Assembly: GCF_019428685.1 (NCBI RefSeq)
Contig: NZ_CP080095.1
Span: 3,782,001 to 3,846,000, forward strand
Origin: Paraburkholderia edwinii
GTDB taxonomy: Bacteria; Pseudomonadota; Gammaproteobacteria; Burkholderiales; Burkholderiaceae
DNA length: 64,000 nucleotides
Reading direction: 5' to 3'
The notes beneath the pieces were generated by a model that searched no databases, was not told the DNA's origin, and saw only the letters and a list, made by a program, of their open reading frames with translations. Position 1 is the stretch's first letter, and each line of letters opens with the position of its first letter. This document shows, one piece after another, positions 29,319 through 38,917 of this stretch. The translations under genes and the position numbers were made by a program.

Positions 29319-29600
29319 TCATGTCGCATTGTTTGTGATGGCAGCGATCAATTCCCTGGTTGTCGATACTTTATGGGCGTGAGTGAGGCCATCAATATCC
29401 ATCGCAGCATGAAGTGCTTCATGTGAGCGCGCAGAGATCGCATCCCGAACGAGAGTTACGTGAAAGCCAAGTGCCATCCCGATGCGACCGGTCGCTTCAA
29501 GGCAGGTGTTCGCAAGCAGGCCAATCAAGATCGGGCTTCGAGTGATCCACGTTGGATTGATTGTGCAATGGAATTGATGTTTGCAAAGGCGCAGTAGGAC
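29319..29600 (-). pseudogene. Isochorismatase-like hydrolase remnant (3' end)
   Basis: An open frame reads LIGLLANTCLEATGRIGMAL, then GFHVTLVRDAISARSHEAL to a stop. This matches the C-terminal third of the intact hydrolase at 5918-6541 almost position by position, including the nucleophile Cys. Just upstream in another frame is FANINSIAQSIQR, resembling the FPNTDLDHQLKR segment of the intact copy, so indels have broken the gene. The N-terminal half cannot be recognised. Confidence 0.75.
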
Positions 29601-30185
29601 ATTGAACGGCCGGTACGAATTTCATTGCGGACTTCGGGTTTTCCTGACTGAAGGACCGCTTGTGGCCGCCTCCGGAAATTCGTCTGATGCGCGCTCGCCA
29701 CTGATCGCGTCGACCGGCGAGCTTCCTTTGTCGACCCACTACCGACGTTGCACCGCTTATTCGCGTTGGTCCGTTGATGAATGAAGAGCAGCCACAGATC
29801 CACTGCCTCAAGCATTTCGTAGTGCGGGGACGCGCGCAAGGGCACAATTGGCATATGCGGTCGCTGTTTCGGCGCCAGAGTCGGGGAGGTGCAGTAGTTG
29901 TGGTGAAGTGCCAGAGGAAAACCGGGAGCGAAGGTCACGCTATAAGTCTGACGGCGATTACGAACTCAGCTGCGGCGGCGAGTGCTATCGTCGGGTTGAA
30001 TTCCTTTGCTGCGAAAAGCCTAACTTCGCGTGTTCGTGAGCTTGTCCGCCATTGTGGGCAGCCTGTCTTATGTCCCGTAAAACGCTTCGAAGAAGGTCTG
30101 CAGTCGTGACGCGACTCTAGCGCGTCGTCGGGCGGCAGGTATGCCGCCAAGTCCGCTTTTGCCAACGCGATAGGGGGAGCGTCGC
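29601..30185. other. Decayed or intergenic sequence
   Basis: This stretch may contain the eroded 5' part of the hydrolase remnant. No intact gene seen. Confidence 0.4.
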
Positions 30186-31274
30186 ATGCGTGAACTTATC
30201 GAGACAATACTGGCATGGCTTGAACGTATCGATCCGGGCGCGTATCGACGCGTGAAAGGGCTACGGATCGTCACCGCATATGGCGTTGCAGTCGCATTCG
30301 GAACTGTCCACGACGTAACGGTGCTCGACCCCGGTCACGCATCGCTTGCGTCGCTCGCTGGCGGATTTGCGCTGTGGGCAAGCGTTTTCGAAGCGCGCGG
30401 CACCCGTTACCGATCGACTCGCGACCTCGTTTTACTATGCGGTGCCGCAGCGATTGGCGCATTGTTCTTTGCATTGCTTGCGCCTCTACTGAGTCTTTCG
30501 ATACTACGACGATATGGATTGGGTGGCGGCGAATGGATTCTTCTGCCTGCTGTGTTTCTTACCGGTTTCCTTCGTCGATTTGGCGTTCTCGGAACGGGTG
30601 TTGGCTTGCAACTATATATAGGTGAGCTACTCGCTTATGGCGCCGGCCTCACACCGGTCGACGCGCGCGAGATCGGTATTGCATTGGCGATCGCACTCGT
30701 TGCATCGGTTGTGCCGCGTCTGCTGACCGGTCCCGGAGAACAGCCAGCCGCGGTTGCGCCGCCGTTGCACTCCGCCTGGCGCGCGTCGCACTTCTCGGCC
30801 GAATTCATCATTGGGCTGCAGGCAAGCGCCACGGCAGTGATCGTCATCGTGTTGAACAGCGTGTTTGGGCTCATTGAACCGTCGTGGGCCATTACGGCCG
30901 GTGTGTGTGGCACGACTGTCACGGCGACGGGTACGGCCGCACGTATCAAGCGGCGAATTGTTGGCACGCTTGTCGGCGTGCCGCTCGGACTTGCGTGTCT
31001 ACCCATTGCCTCGCATGCGCCTCTCATCGTGTGCGCTTTAGTGGCGCTCGCTCTTGTCGTATATACGATGACGCTGCCCGATCGCTACGACATCGCTTGC
31101 GCCACATTCTCCTTTGTATTGATGATCACGCTGGCTGCCACGGGAGAACATTCGGTTTCGGTGCTGGTTGCCCGCGCCTGGGAAACACTCCTTGGCGGAG
31201 TGATCGCCTTGCTGATAGCCGTATATGTGATCCCACTGCGTGCGGTGCAGGAGTCGGAAGAACGTGTGGCCTAA
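30186..31274 (+). CDS. FUSC-family inner-membrane transporter
   Basis: A 362-residue protein with two sets of hydrophobic helices (residues about 25-185 and 205-350), arranged like the membrane halves of the FUSC/aromatic acid exporter family. Motifs include AGGFALWASVFEARGTRYRS, FGLIEPSWAITAGVCGTTVT (the FUSC-type second half) and RIKRRIVGTLVGVPLGLACL, ending in a short cytoplasmic tail. It lacks the long cytoplasmic domain of AaeB-type pumps. GGGGGAGC precedes the ATG. A small-molecule efflux role is inferred; there is no membrane fusion partner beside it. Confidence 0.82.
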   Translation: MRELIETILAWLERIDPGAYRRVKGLRIVTAYGVAVAFGTVHDVTVLDPGHASLASLAGGFALWASVFEARGTRYRSTRDLVLLCGAAAIGALFFALLAPLLSLSILRRYGLGGGEWILLPAVFLTGFLRRFGVLGTGVGLQLYIGELLAYGAGLTPVDAREIGIALAIALVASVVPRLLTGPGEQPAAVAPPLHSAWRASHFSAEFIIGLQASATAVIVIVLNSVFGLIEPSWAITAGVCGTTVTATGTAARIKRRIVGTLVGVPLGLACLPIASHAPLIVCALVALALVVYTMTLPDRYDIACATFSFVLMITLAATGEHSVSVLVARAWETLLGGVIALLIAVYVIPLRAVQESEERVA

Positions 31275-31445
31275 GGCACCCATCGTTGATCGCGGCTTGA
31301 GCACGCTCTGGGCGTTGGTGGGCGAGATGACGACTATCGTTCGTCAGCTAACATTGCACGGCTTGACGGATAAACTGACGAACACAATACTCTTCGATCA
31401 TCCCTTTAAACGAAGTCGGGTAACAATGAATTGGGAGGAGACGTC

Positions 31446-32537
31446 ATGCCATCGAAGCAGAACGCGCTTTTTCTGTTCTTGTTTTTCGTTTCGATTGTTT
31501 GCGCGTGTGTGCAGGCGCAGCCGCTCAACCGAAACTCCGCCAAAGCACTCACCCCAGTCGCCCAGCATACCTATTTTTTTGTTGGCGGCAGCTATGGTGG
31601 CGACCCCGCCAAGCCGCTGATGAATGGCCAGATGTTTGTGGAGAAGCTCACGCCAGTAAAACGGCGGCACCCTTATCCGATCTTGCTTATCCACGGCGCG
31701 GCACAAACGGCGACAAACTGGATGGGCACACCCGACGGGCGGGAAGGTTGGGCTCAATTCTTCTCTGCCCAGGGCTACGATGTCTACATGGTGGACCAGC
31801 CTGCGCGTGGACGATCCGCCTGGCAGGAAGGCATTGACGGGAAGTTGAGCACCTTCGACGCGAAAACCGAAGAGAGCCTGTTCTCAGTGCCCGAACAATA
31901 TATGCTCTGGCCACAGGCGAAGTTTCATACCCAGTGGCCGGGCAACGGCCCGAAGCATGGCAAGATCGGTGATCCGATATTCGACCAGTTTTATTCTTCT
32001 CAAGTGCAGTTCGTTGCCAGCGAGACAGAAACGGAGACGCTGATCCAGCATGCCGCTGCAGCCCTGCTAGATCGGATTGGACCTGCGATCGTACTGACCC
32101 ACTCGCAATCGGGTACGTTCGGCTGGCTGATCGCCGATGTGCGGCCGAAACTGGTCAAGGCAATTGTTGCAATCGAACCCTCTGGTCCACCATTGCAGAA
32201 CGAAATCCCTTTCGGTACCGACAAAGCGCGAGTCTGGGGCGTGACCGACATACCGATCACCTATGATCCGCCGATCACCGATCCTTCGCAGCTACAGGTC
32301 GAACAACAAGACAAGCCCGACAAGCCCGACCTCGCACGATGCTGGAGCCAAAAGACGCCTGCGCATTCCCTGGTGAATCTGCGAGTTCACCATGAGCGAT
32401 CTCATGGCGGAATTCGACTTCGAACCAATCAAATTCAGGCTTGTACGGCGTCGATAACGCCGATTCCCTTCCTTCGAGCATCCGGCTGGTTCCTGAGTGA
32501 ACCGGCCATTGGAATGACAGCATTCCGCGTTCGGTGA
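31446..32537 (+). pseudogene. Secreted alpha/beta hydrolase with foreign C-terminus
   Basis: The first ~315 residues are a normal secreted alpha/beta hydrolase: signal peptide, YPILLIHGAAQTATNWMGT (oxyanion region), YMVDQPARGRS, the nucleophile elbow THSQSGTFGWL, and LARCWSQKTPAHSLVNLR. At about 32388 the family sequence ends; relatives continue with the Asp and the catalytic His (typically in a GIHGNGH segment). Here about 50 unrelated residues follow to the stop. The protein therefore lacks its catalytic His and is probably inactive. ATG 31446 has AGGAG five bases upstream. Confidence 0.7.
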
Positions 32538-32674
32538 CTGGCAACTATTGGCCGCACTCTGCCCGACGCGGTCGGCTCAGCTCGACCCGTCGCCGCCTCT
32601 CGGGGTCGGCTCCCCCAAGGTCCCAAAGGCGATGCCAAGCTGCCGTTCGCACCTGCGTCACCCGCCATTGTGTT

Positions 32675-33901
32675 TCAAGGCGACCTGCCGGGACGGATGG
32701 CTGCGTACGGCCCGCAGTGCCTGTTAGATCTGCACAGTCCTGATCTTCCGTAGGCTGGTTCTGCGAGATCTTCCTCCACGGAGCGCAAGATTGCCTCTAC
32801 CAGAGCCTCTCGTGGATATGCGTTCTGCGTGACGAAGAGCGCGCCGATCGTCGGATGCGTCCGGGCAACGGGTACGGCCAGCGCCCAGTGATCAGCATTT
32901 ACATAGCCGAGAAGCGAGCTTCCTGGAATGACCTGATCGTAGAAGATGACCTGACTGTCGTTTCGTGGGTCGACGCGTGCGAGCTTGTCATAGCTCGATT
33001 TCAGCACAGATGAGATGCGATCGGGATGCGGGAAGGTCACGATCGAGTAAAAGGGTACTTCGTCCGGAAGTGGGTGCTGCGCGAGCCACGCCTGCCGGGT
33101 CGCCGGTCTCAGGCTCTGCACGCCACCCCCGTCGCCCGACGTGCAAGTCGCGCCTGGAAGGTATCGGAGCAGATCGGCCTGATACTGCTCGGCATCGTTG
33201 GCAAGCGGCGACCCGCCGATCGCGCCGGCGGCACTTACCACCGCCGCCACACGGCTCCGGATTTCCGGATAGGCGACGATCGCTTCGAGGACGTCGGGCG
33301 CACCCTTCGAATAGCCAATCAGTACAATGCGCGGCGCTCCCTCAGGGGCGGGCATGGACATGAGCGCATCACGAATCTGGCGCGCGTTATTCGATGAACT
33401 CGACAGCGCGTCGACCTCGAGCAGCATTGCGCCAAATCCCGACAGACGGAGGTGCGTCACGACGGTATCCGGCGGATTCAGCCACGGTTTGAAACAGTCG
33501 TAGCCAATGCCGGGTACGACCGCTGCGACCAGGTGCCGGCGGGACGGACCAAGATCGACGGAACTGCCAGTACCCGCGGGTTCCGCGCCTACACGCGTCA
33601 GCGCGTCCTCACAAGACCTGTAATCAGGGAGTGCTGGACCGCGCGCTTCCAGGACCGCGCAATAGATTTCGCGGAAGCGCCCTCGCTTATCGAGTATCCC
33701 CGCCTGCGAGGCGGACACGAGCGCCAGCGGCGGCGTATCCGTAGAGTACGGGACCAGCGGCTTCGTAGTACATGCGCTAAACGCAACCGTTGCCACCACC
33801 GTTGCGATGGCAATCTGAAGCCCACGCAACGCATCCAGGGTAGCAGCCGGCCGGCTCGATGAGAGGAGCGACAGTCTCCCTCTAAAGTCACTGACGCGCA
33901 T
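32675..33901 (-). CDS. Lipoprotein with alpha/beta-hydrolase fold (third gene of the lipoprotein operon)
   Basis: A 408-residue predicted lipoprotein: hydrophobic signal ending FSAC (Cys about 44). The body has an alpha/beta-hydrolase look: VVPGIGYDCFKPWL, then VTHLRLSGFGAMLLEVDALS, the nucleophile elbow VLIGYSKGAPDVLEAIVAYP with Ser in G-Y-S-K-G, AAVVSAAGAIGGSPLAND, and YVNADHWALAVPVARTHP, where His could complete the triad. No named family recognised. The start at 33901 overlaps the end of the upstream LssY_C gene by 14 bases; an alternative is ATG 33937. Translational coupling is likely. Confidence 0.75.
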   Translation of the reverse strand: MRVSDFRGRLSLLSSSRPAATLDALRGLQIAIATVVATVAFSACTTKPLVPYSTDTPPLALVSASQAGILDKRGRFREIYCAVLEARGPALPDYRSCEDALTRVGAEPAGTGSSVDLGPSRRHLVAAVVPGIGYDCFKPWLNPPDTVVTHLRLSGFGAMLLEVDALSSSSNNARQIRDALMSMPAPEGAPRIVLIGYSKGAPDVLEAIVAYPEIRSRVAAVVSAAGAIGGSPLANDAEQYQADLLRYLPGATCTSGDGGGVQSLRPATRQAWLAQHPLPDEVPFYSIVTFPHPDRISSVLKSSYDKLARVDPRNDSQVIFYDQVIPGSSLLGYVNADHWALAVPVARTHPTIGALFVTQNAYPREALVEAILRSVEEDLAEPAYGRSGLCRSNRHCGPYAAIRPGRSP

Positions 33902-35138
33902 CGCCGGATGCTCCAGGTGGAAGGGCATCGGGTTCATCCAGATACGGCACCCAGTCGAGCATATCGACCTCCGACAGGCTGTGCGGTCGCGTCGCAAAGA
34001 ACACGACCGCACGTAAGCCGTCCGTATAGTAGGTTGCGCCGTCCAGCGTCGTCCTTGGATGATTCGGCGATGCCGCGCCGACACCGTTCACGAATCCGAG
34101 CTTCTCAAGACCGCTCGAGTACATCAGGTCCTGGATCATGAGATTCCGCGCCTCGTCGATGTTCCCGTGCAGCGTGACATGTGTCCCGTCGCGTGGCGTG
34201 AAGCGCCCGCCGACAGGCCGACCGACCTGTGCGATATAGACCAGCTGACCCTGAAAGCGGATCGGCGCGAGCCATCCGCGAATCCATGTGGCAGGCGCGT
34301 TCGCCTGTGCCTGCTTGCGCATCACGAAGTCCGGTTCCCGCCCGAACACACGTTGCGCCCGATCGGACGGTTGCTCGTCACGCCGATAGTTGCGCCGGAC
34401 CAGCGCGGCCCCGATGTCGGCGAGCTGGCCGACACCGACGGCGTTCAACGGATCGGCCTGCACCGTCCCGCCAGGGTCGGTGGCGCAGCGTGGCAGCTGT
34501 TCGAGTGCGGCGCGCAACGATGCCAGATCCTGGTAGTCCGTGACCGCGGTTTCGGGAAACGGAAAGGGAATCTGTGCGAGATGCGGATCCACCGTGCCAC
34601 CGGGCACGCGCAGAAAGAGGGAGAACGGAATCAGGGTCTCGCTTCCAAACAGATCGATATTGACCAGCTTGATGCCATTAACGGGATTGGTGAAGAGAAT
34701 GCCCGCGCGCGTCTCTCCCGGTGGGATCGGGTTAGGGAATGCGAGTTCACTGAAATAGTCGTCCATGCTCCTGTTCGTTGCTCCCCCGAACACGGTATGC
34801 ATGGACCACGCCGCCTCGTGCGGCGAGAAGTAGGCCGGGTCGGTACCGGAGCGCAAGAGCCACAGCGCCTGTGAGGACCCATTCTGCACCTCGACCCATA
34901 GCGGCTGGATGCCTGCTGCGTTGACGTCGGTCCCATACATGCGCCGGCTGTCTGCGCTATCGAGCACCGTTGCGCCCACCTGCACGCGTTGACTGGCGGC
35001 GCGCACCTCACGCTCGCGCAGCGGTCCGACGTCGACCTGAGAGGGGGCCTGCCACGTCGCGCAGCCAGCCAGCAACAGCACCGGACCCAGCATGCGCACG
35101 GGCTGCCGTCGCGCGCGACGGATCGACTGAAGGTTCAT
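33888..35138 (-). CDS. LssY_C-domain lipoprotein (second gene of the lipoprotein operon)
   Basis: A 416-residue lipoprotein with lipobox LLAGC (Cys 26). An N-terminal beta-rich half (QPLWVEVQNGSSQALWLLRS, PPGETRAGILFTN) precedes an LssY_C-like domain: ADPLNAVGVGQLADIGAALV, WIRGWLAPIRFQGQLVYIAQ, IDEARNLMIQDLMYSSGLEK, LGFVNGVGAA and YYTDGLRAVVFFATRP. It is a paralogue of the gene just upstream with the same layout; the two overlap by four bases (ATGA). LssY_C is elsewhere the C-terminal part of membrane proteins linked to PAP2/DedA-type domains, so stand-alone lipoprotein forms are unusual. Function unknown. Confidence 0.8.
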   Translation of the reverse strand: MNLQSIRRARRQPVRMLGPVLLLAGCATWQAPSQVDVGPLREREVRAASQRVQVGATVLDSADSRRMYGTDVNAAGIQPLWVEVQNGSSQALWLLRSGTDPAYFSPHEAAWSMHTVFGGATNRSMDDYFSELAFPNPIPPGETRAGILFTNPVNGIKLVNIDLFGSETLIPFSLFLRVPGGTVDPHLAQIPFPFPETAVTDYQDLASLRAALEQLPRCATDPGGTVQADPLNAVGVGQLADIGAALVRRNYRRDEQPSDRAQRVFGREPDFVMRKQAQANAPATWIRGWLAPIRFQGQLVYIAQVGRPVGGRFTPRDGTHVTLHGNIDEARNLMIQDLMYSSGLEKLGFVNGVGAASPNHPRTTLDGATYYTDGLRAVVFFATRPHSLSEVDMLDWVPYLDEPDALPPGASGDARQ

Positions 35139-36424
35139 GGCGCTGGCCCCTCGACAGCATGCCTGACCTTGTAGGGGGTGATCCAGGGGAAGACCTCGAT
35201 GTGGTCGATCGATGTCGGTTCGCGGTCGAATACCAGTACGACGCGATAACCGTCGGTGTGATAGGGATCAGTGGTCAGGTTCTCGCGTGGCGCGGCGCGC
35301 GGTGCGGCGCCGACGCCGTTCACGAGACCCATCTTCACCAGATTCTGCGAATACACCATGTCCTCCGTGAACGCGGTACGCGCTTCGTCCACGTCAGGGT
35401 CGATCTTGTGTGTGGTGAGCGTCGGCGAATGGACGGTCAGACGGGTGCCGATATCCCGACTGATCTGTCCGACCCAGACGGGCTTGTCGTGGTAGCGAAT
35501 GTTGCTGAGCCAGAGCCGCATATGGTTGCGCTGATGAACGTTGTCCCGAGCCTTTTGCAGTGCGAGATCCTGCGCGCGCCCAAACAGGTAAAGGTCGCTC
35601 ACGGGTGCGTTGACGTAGGCTTTGCCGGACAGCGCAGCACCGATCATCCGCCAGATCGCCCCCGACCACTTCTGCTCCGTCAGACTCCAGCCTCGACGCA
35701 CGAGGGCCGGAAAGGCGTCGTCGAGGCCGCCGACGATCACCAGATTGAGCGGGTCGCCATTCTCCGTGCCGTCCTTGTTCGTCGCGCAGCACGGCAGCGC
35801 TTCGAGCGCTGCGCGCAGGTTCGCGTCATTCGTGTAATCCAGAGTGGGCTCTTGCGGATCGGACGCGCGTTTGAATACCTGACTGGTCTTGTAGTCGGCC
35901 TCAAACCCCGGCACGGCCACGAATACCGAAAAGGTTCGGGCCCGTTCCCTCGCGACCAGATCGATCTGGACCAGCTTCGCCCCTTCGTTGAGGTTGGTCA
36001 GCACAAACCCCGCGACCGTCTCGCCAGGTCGGACCGGGCTACGAAAAGCGAGGGAACGAAACCGCCGGTCGAGTTCGCTCTCATGGTCGTGTGAGGCAGT
36101 CCCGGCAAACGCTTCGGCCGCCTCCGATGCAGGAAAGAAGTTCGGATCGAGCCCTGGCGACAGGAGAAAGTAGCTACGGTCCTCGCGATTCCGAACCTCG
36201 ACCCAGACTGGCTGGATTTTTTTGTCGGCAAGTGGGACACCGTAGACGGCCGTGCTTTCCTCTGGCGATAGGACGGCTATGGAAACCTGCAGGCCGCCCT
36301 CGGTGCGTGTCACGGTGCGGTTCTGGTATGCCGGAACGGAGACCGTTGACCGCGTTGCGGTGCAAGCTGCCAGCGCACCGCTGACGACGACAACAACGAT
36401 CAAACGCATCGCGACGCGGTTCAT
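35135..36424 (-). CDS. LssY_C-domain lipoprotein (first gene of the lipoprotein operon)
   Basis: A 429-residue lipoprotein: signal peptide with lipobox ALAAC (Cys 21). Residues ~45-215 form a domain shared with the next gene (QPVWVEVRNREDRSYFLLSP, RPGETVAGFVLTNLNEGAKL). Residues ~223-410 are LssY_C-like: DPLNLVIVGGLDDAFPALVR, YLFGRAQDLALQKARDNVHQ, HMRLWLSNIRYHDKPVWVGQ, DPDVDEARTAFTEDMVYSQN. ATG 36424 has AGAGG seven bases upstream and is preferred over 36472. It overlaps the second gene by four bases, so the three lipoproteins are almost surely made as a set. Confidence 0.82.
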   Translation of the reverse strand: MNRVAMRLIVVVVVSGALAACTATRSTVSVPAYQNRTVTRTEGGLQVSIAVLSPEESTAVYGVPLADKKIQPVWVEVRNREDRSYFLLSPGLDPNFFPASEAAEAFAGTASHDHESELDRRFRSLAFRSPVRPGETVAGFVLTNLNEGAKLVQIDLVARERARTFSVFVAVPGFEADYKTSQVFKRASDPQEPTLDYTNDANLRAALEALPCCATNKDGTENGDPLNLVIVGGLDDAFPALVRRGWSLTEQKWSGAIWRMIGAALSGKAYVNAPVSDLYLFGRAQDLALQKARDNVHQRNHMRLWLSNIRYHDKPVWVGQISRDIGTRLTVHSPTLTTHKIDPDVDEARTAFTEDMVYSQNLVKMGLVNGVGAAPRAAPRENLTTDPYHTDGYRVVLVFDREPTSIDHIEVFPWITPYKVRHAVEGPAP

Positions 36425-36785
36425 CAAGATACCTCTTCGTCGGAATCCTGATGCGTGGTCGCCGCCAGCCACTAACGCCGGCTGCTAGTACCGGGCTGTG
36501 CCACTCAAGGCCAGTTCTCGCGCACGCACTGAATACTGTCCAGTCTAGCGGGTCAGAACACGCGCGAAGGACGTTTTTCGGACTGTAAGAGCGGTGTTTC
36601 TTGTCGGAAGAAAAGCCTTCAGGCCGACGACCATCGAAGCCGCAACCGTCGTACGAGGCAAGCGTGAGAGCAGGGATGCCAGCAGCGGTCAACGGCGAGT
36701 TTCGCTCCGCTAATGAATTCCATGCCTGGCTTTGCGCCGCGCACTTCGTCATTGCGGCAAGCAGATAGTTCGGGGAAATTGGACG
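36425..36785. other. Divergent intergenic region
   Basis: It should hold the promoter of the lipoprotein operon. No gene seen. Confidence 0.4.
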
Positions 36786-36887
36786 ATGTTTCCAATGAAC
36801 TTTGCATCTTGCGCCGAAGACGAACCCCTGCGTAATCCGAAAGATTGCAGCACGCCTTTCCCCTTCAAATCCATCGACGAGGACTGA
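36786..36887 (+). other. 33-codon ORF, probable 3' remnant of a lost gene
   Basis: The frame ends ...NPKDCSTPFPFKSIDED-stop, one base before the next mini-ORF. It has no ribosome site of its own and reads like a C-terminal tail. Not recognised. Confidence 0.3.
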
Positions 36888-36888
36888 G

Positions 36889-36981
36889 ATGCAGAAGCGC
36901 ACCCGCATGACGAGAGACAACACCGCCGATATGCCGTTCGCCGTGCTGATGGGGCAGATCGCCGAGGCGGGTGCGAAATGA
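36889..36981 (+). CDS. 30-residue ORF translationally coupled to the GMC gene
   Basis: A GAGGA motif five bases upstream of the ATG and a four-base ATGA overlap with the GMC oxidoreductase start suggest a translated small gene. The peptide (MTRDNTADMPFAVLMGQIAE near its centre) is not recognised. It could be a leader peptide or what remains of a larger subunit gene after a deletion whose breakpoint lies near 36780. Confidence 0.4.
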   Translation: MQKRTRMTRDNTADMPFAVLMGQIAEAGAK

Positions 36982-38497
36982 GCGATCTGAGTGACTCACA
37001 CGACGTCATCGTCGTCGGCGGCGGCTCCGCCGGCGCGGTGCTTGCCCGGCGCCTGAGCGACGACGCGAGCCGCACGGTACTGCTGCTCGAAGCCGGCGAG
37101 GCGTATCGGCCAAACCTGTTCCACGCGATCTGGCCGACGCCGACACGGTCACCGGACCGGACGGCCACAACTGGAACTACCAGGCCGAAGTCGGTCTCGG
37201 CGACCGGATGATGGCCGCGCCGCGCGGCAAGACGCTCGGCGGCAGCTCCGCCGTCAACGCCGCGGTGGCGATCCGCGCGCGCGATGCCGACTTCGCGAAG
37301 TGGCGCGCGGTGGGCGGCGACGGCTGGGAGTGGAGCGAGCTGTTGCAAGACTACCGGGCGATCGAAAACACGCCCGACGGCGACGATCGTCTTCGCGGCC
37401 GTCACGGCCCCTTGCCAGTCCGTCAGCGCCGGCCCGACGATTCCACGCGTGGCTCGACCGCGTTCGTCGAAGCGACCGCGAATCTCGGCTTCGCGCGCGT
37501 CGAGGATTTCAACGGTGCGCAGCAGGAAGGCGTGTCGCTCTATCCGCTCAATGTCGTATCCGGCCGGCGCATCAACACAGGCATTGCGTTTCTCGACGAT
37601 GGCATTCGCGCACGCCCTAATCTCACGATTCGCGGCGGCGTGGAGATCGACCGGGTGTTGATCGAAGGCGGCAATGCGGTCGGCGTGGTCGATGCGAACG
37701 GACAGACATATCGCGCGCATCACGTCGTGCTGAGCGCGGGTGCGTTCGGCAGTCCGGCGATCCTGCTGCGTTCCGGCGTGGGTCCCGCGCAGCGGCTCGA
37801 GGCGCTCGGCATAGATATCGCCGCAGATCTGCCTGTGGGGCAAGGGCTTCAGGAGCATCCGTTCTACTACAACATCTACAATCTGAAGCCGGAGGCCAAC
37901 AGCGCGCATCCCGCGTCGGGCGCGATTCTCTGGGCGGCGTCGTCGCTCGCCGAGCCGGGCGATCTCGATCTGCACGTGTCGGCGACACATCTGTTTCCAT
38001 CGGATCAATCGCCGACCGGCGGCGCGATCGTGCTGGCGTGCGCGGTCACACAGCCCGAATCGCGCGGATTCGTCGATCTGGTCGATCGCAATCCGCGTAG
38101 CGCGCCGCGTATCCGCTTCAACATGCTCAACACGCAACGGGATATGGACCGGATGCTCGAATGCGTGAAGATTTCGCGTTCGATCGGCCGTCGGGCACCG
38201 TTCGCGAATCTGATCGATTCGGAGATGACACCGGGCAGTCATCTCGCCGACGGCAGCCCCGCGTTGCGCCAGGCGATCGAGCAATCGCTCGACGGTTACG
38301 CGCATCCGACGTCGACGTGCAGCATGGGCCGGCCAGGCGAAGGCGTGGTCGACAGCGGCGGCCGCGTGTACGGCGTGGACGGTCTCTACGTGATCGATGC
38401 GTCGATCATGCCGCAGGTTTGCAGCGCGCCGCCCAACATCACCGTCATGATGATGGCGTGGCATCTGTCGCGCCGCACGTTCGGCGTGAAAGGGTAG
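36978..38497 (+). pseudogene. GMC-family FAD oxidoreductase, frameshifted
   Basis: The two frames 36978-~37130 and ~37130-38497 together encode a complete ~506-residue GMC oxidoreductase. The first part has the dinucleotide motif VIVVGGGSAGAVLARRLSDD and LLLEAGEAYRPNL. The second continues as ADADTVTGPDGHNWNYQAEV and APRGKTLGGSSAVNAAVAIR, then GPAQRLEALGIDIAADLPVG and the active-site region GYAHPTSTCSMGR ... APPNITVMMMAWHL. The break near ATC-TGG-CCGAC fits the loss of one C. If this is not a sequencing error, only a 77-residue fragment or a late-start product lacking the FAD motif is made. The family oxidises alcohols or sugars. Confidence 0.85.
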
Positions 38498-38512
38498 TGG
38501 CTTAAGTGCTTG

Positions 38513-38550
38513 TCATCCGGTCTGTCGAGCGACTCTCGCAGACCGGATGA
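38513..38550 (+). terminator. 12-bp perfect hairpin after the GMC gene
   Basis: TCATCCGGTCTG (38513-38524) pairs with CAGACCGGATGA (38539-38550) around a 14-base loop, 15 bases after the GMC stop. There is no T-run, so it may act as an mRNA 3' stabilising hairpin rather than an intrinsic terminator. Confidence 0.55.
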
Positions 38551-38917
38551 ACGCATCAATCGACGCTTATTTCTCCAGGTGTTCCGACAGAACGACGCCG
38601 TCTTTTCGAGCGCGCGCCGTGCCGTGCGAACGCCACGTTTAACAGATGGCGGCTTTGCGCCTCAGAGCGGTCGTCGCCAGCGAATTCGCGAACGGCTCTA
38701 ACTGGCCGGTTGCAGTCCTATGCAATTTGCATGAACAGCTGGACTTCGGAATATCACACCGGGCAGCACACGACCCGCAGCCGACATTCGGCTGCGTGCC
38801 CGCGCGAGTCAGTTCTGTGAACCGCAGCGGCCATTCGCACTCAGGCCAGCGGTGACCGGTCTGCCGCACAGGAGCGGCAGACACCAATCTCGCCGTGCAG
38901 GATTCGAATACCGAAAC
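38551..38917. other. Intergenic between convergent genes
   Basis: Frames are open on both strands but resemble no protein family. The sequence looks like the non-coding filler common in Burkholderia-type genomes; this is an impression and not checked. Confidence 0.35.

Noticed and set aside
36749..38464. 571-codon minus-strand open frame
   Set aside because: It is antisense to the GMC oxidoreductase, is rich in His/Arg as antisense of high-GC genes usually is, and matches no family.
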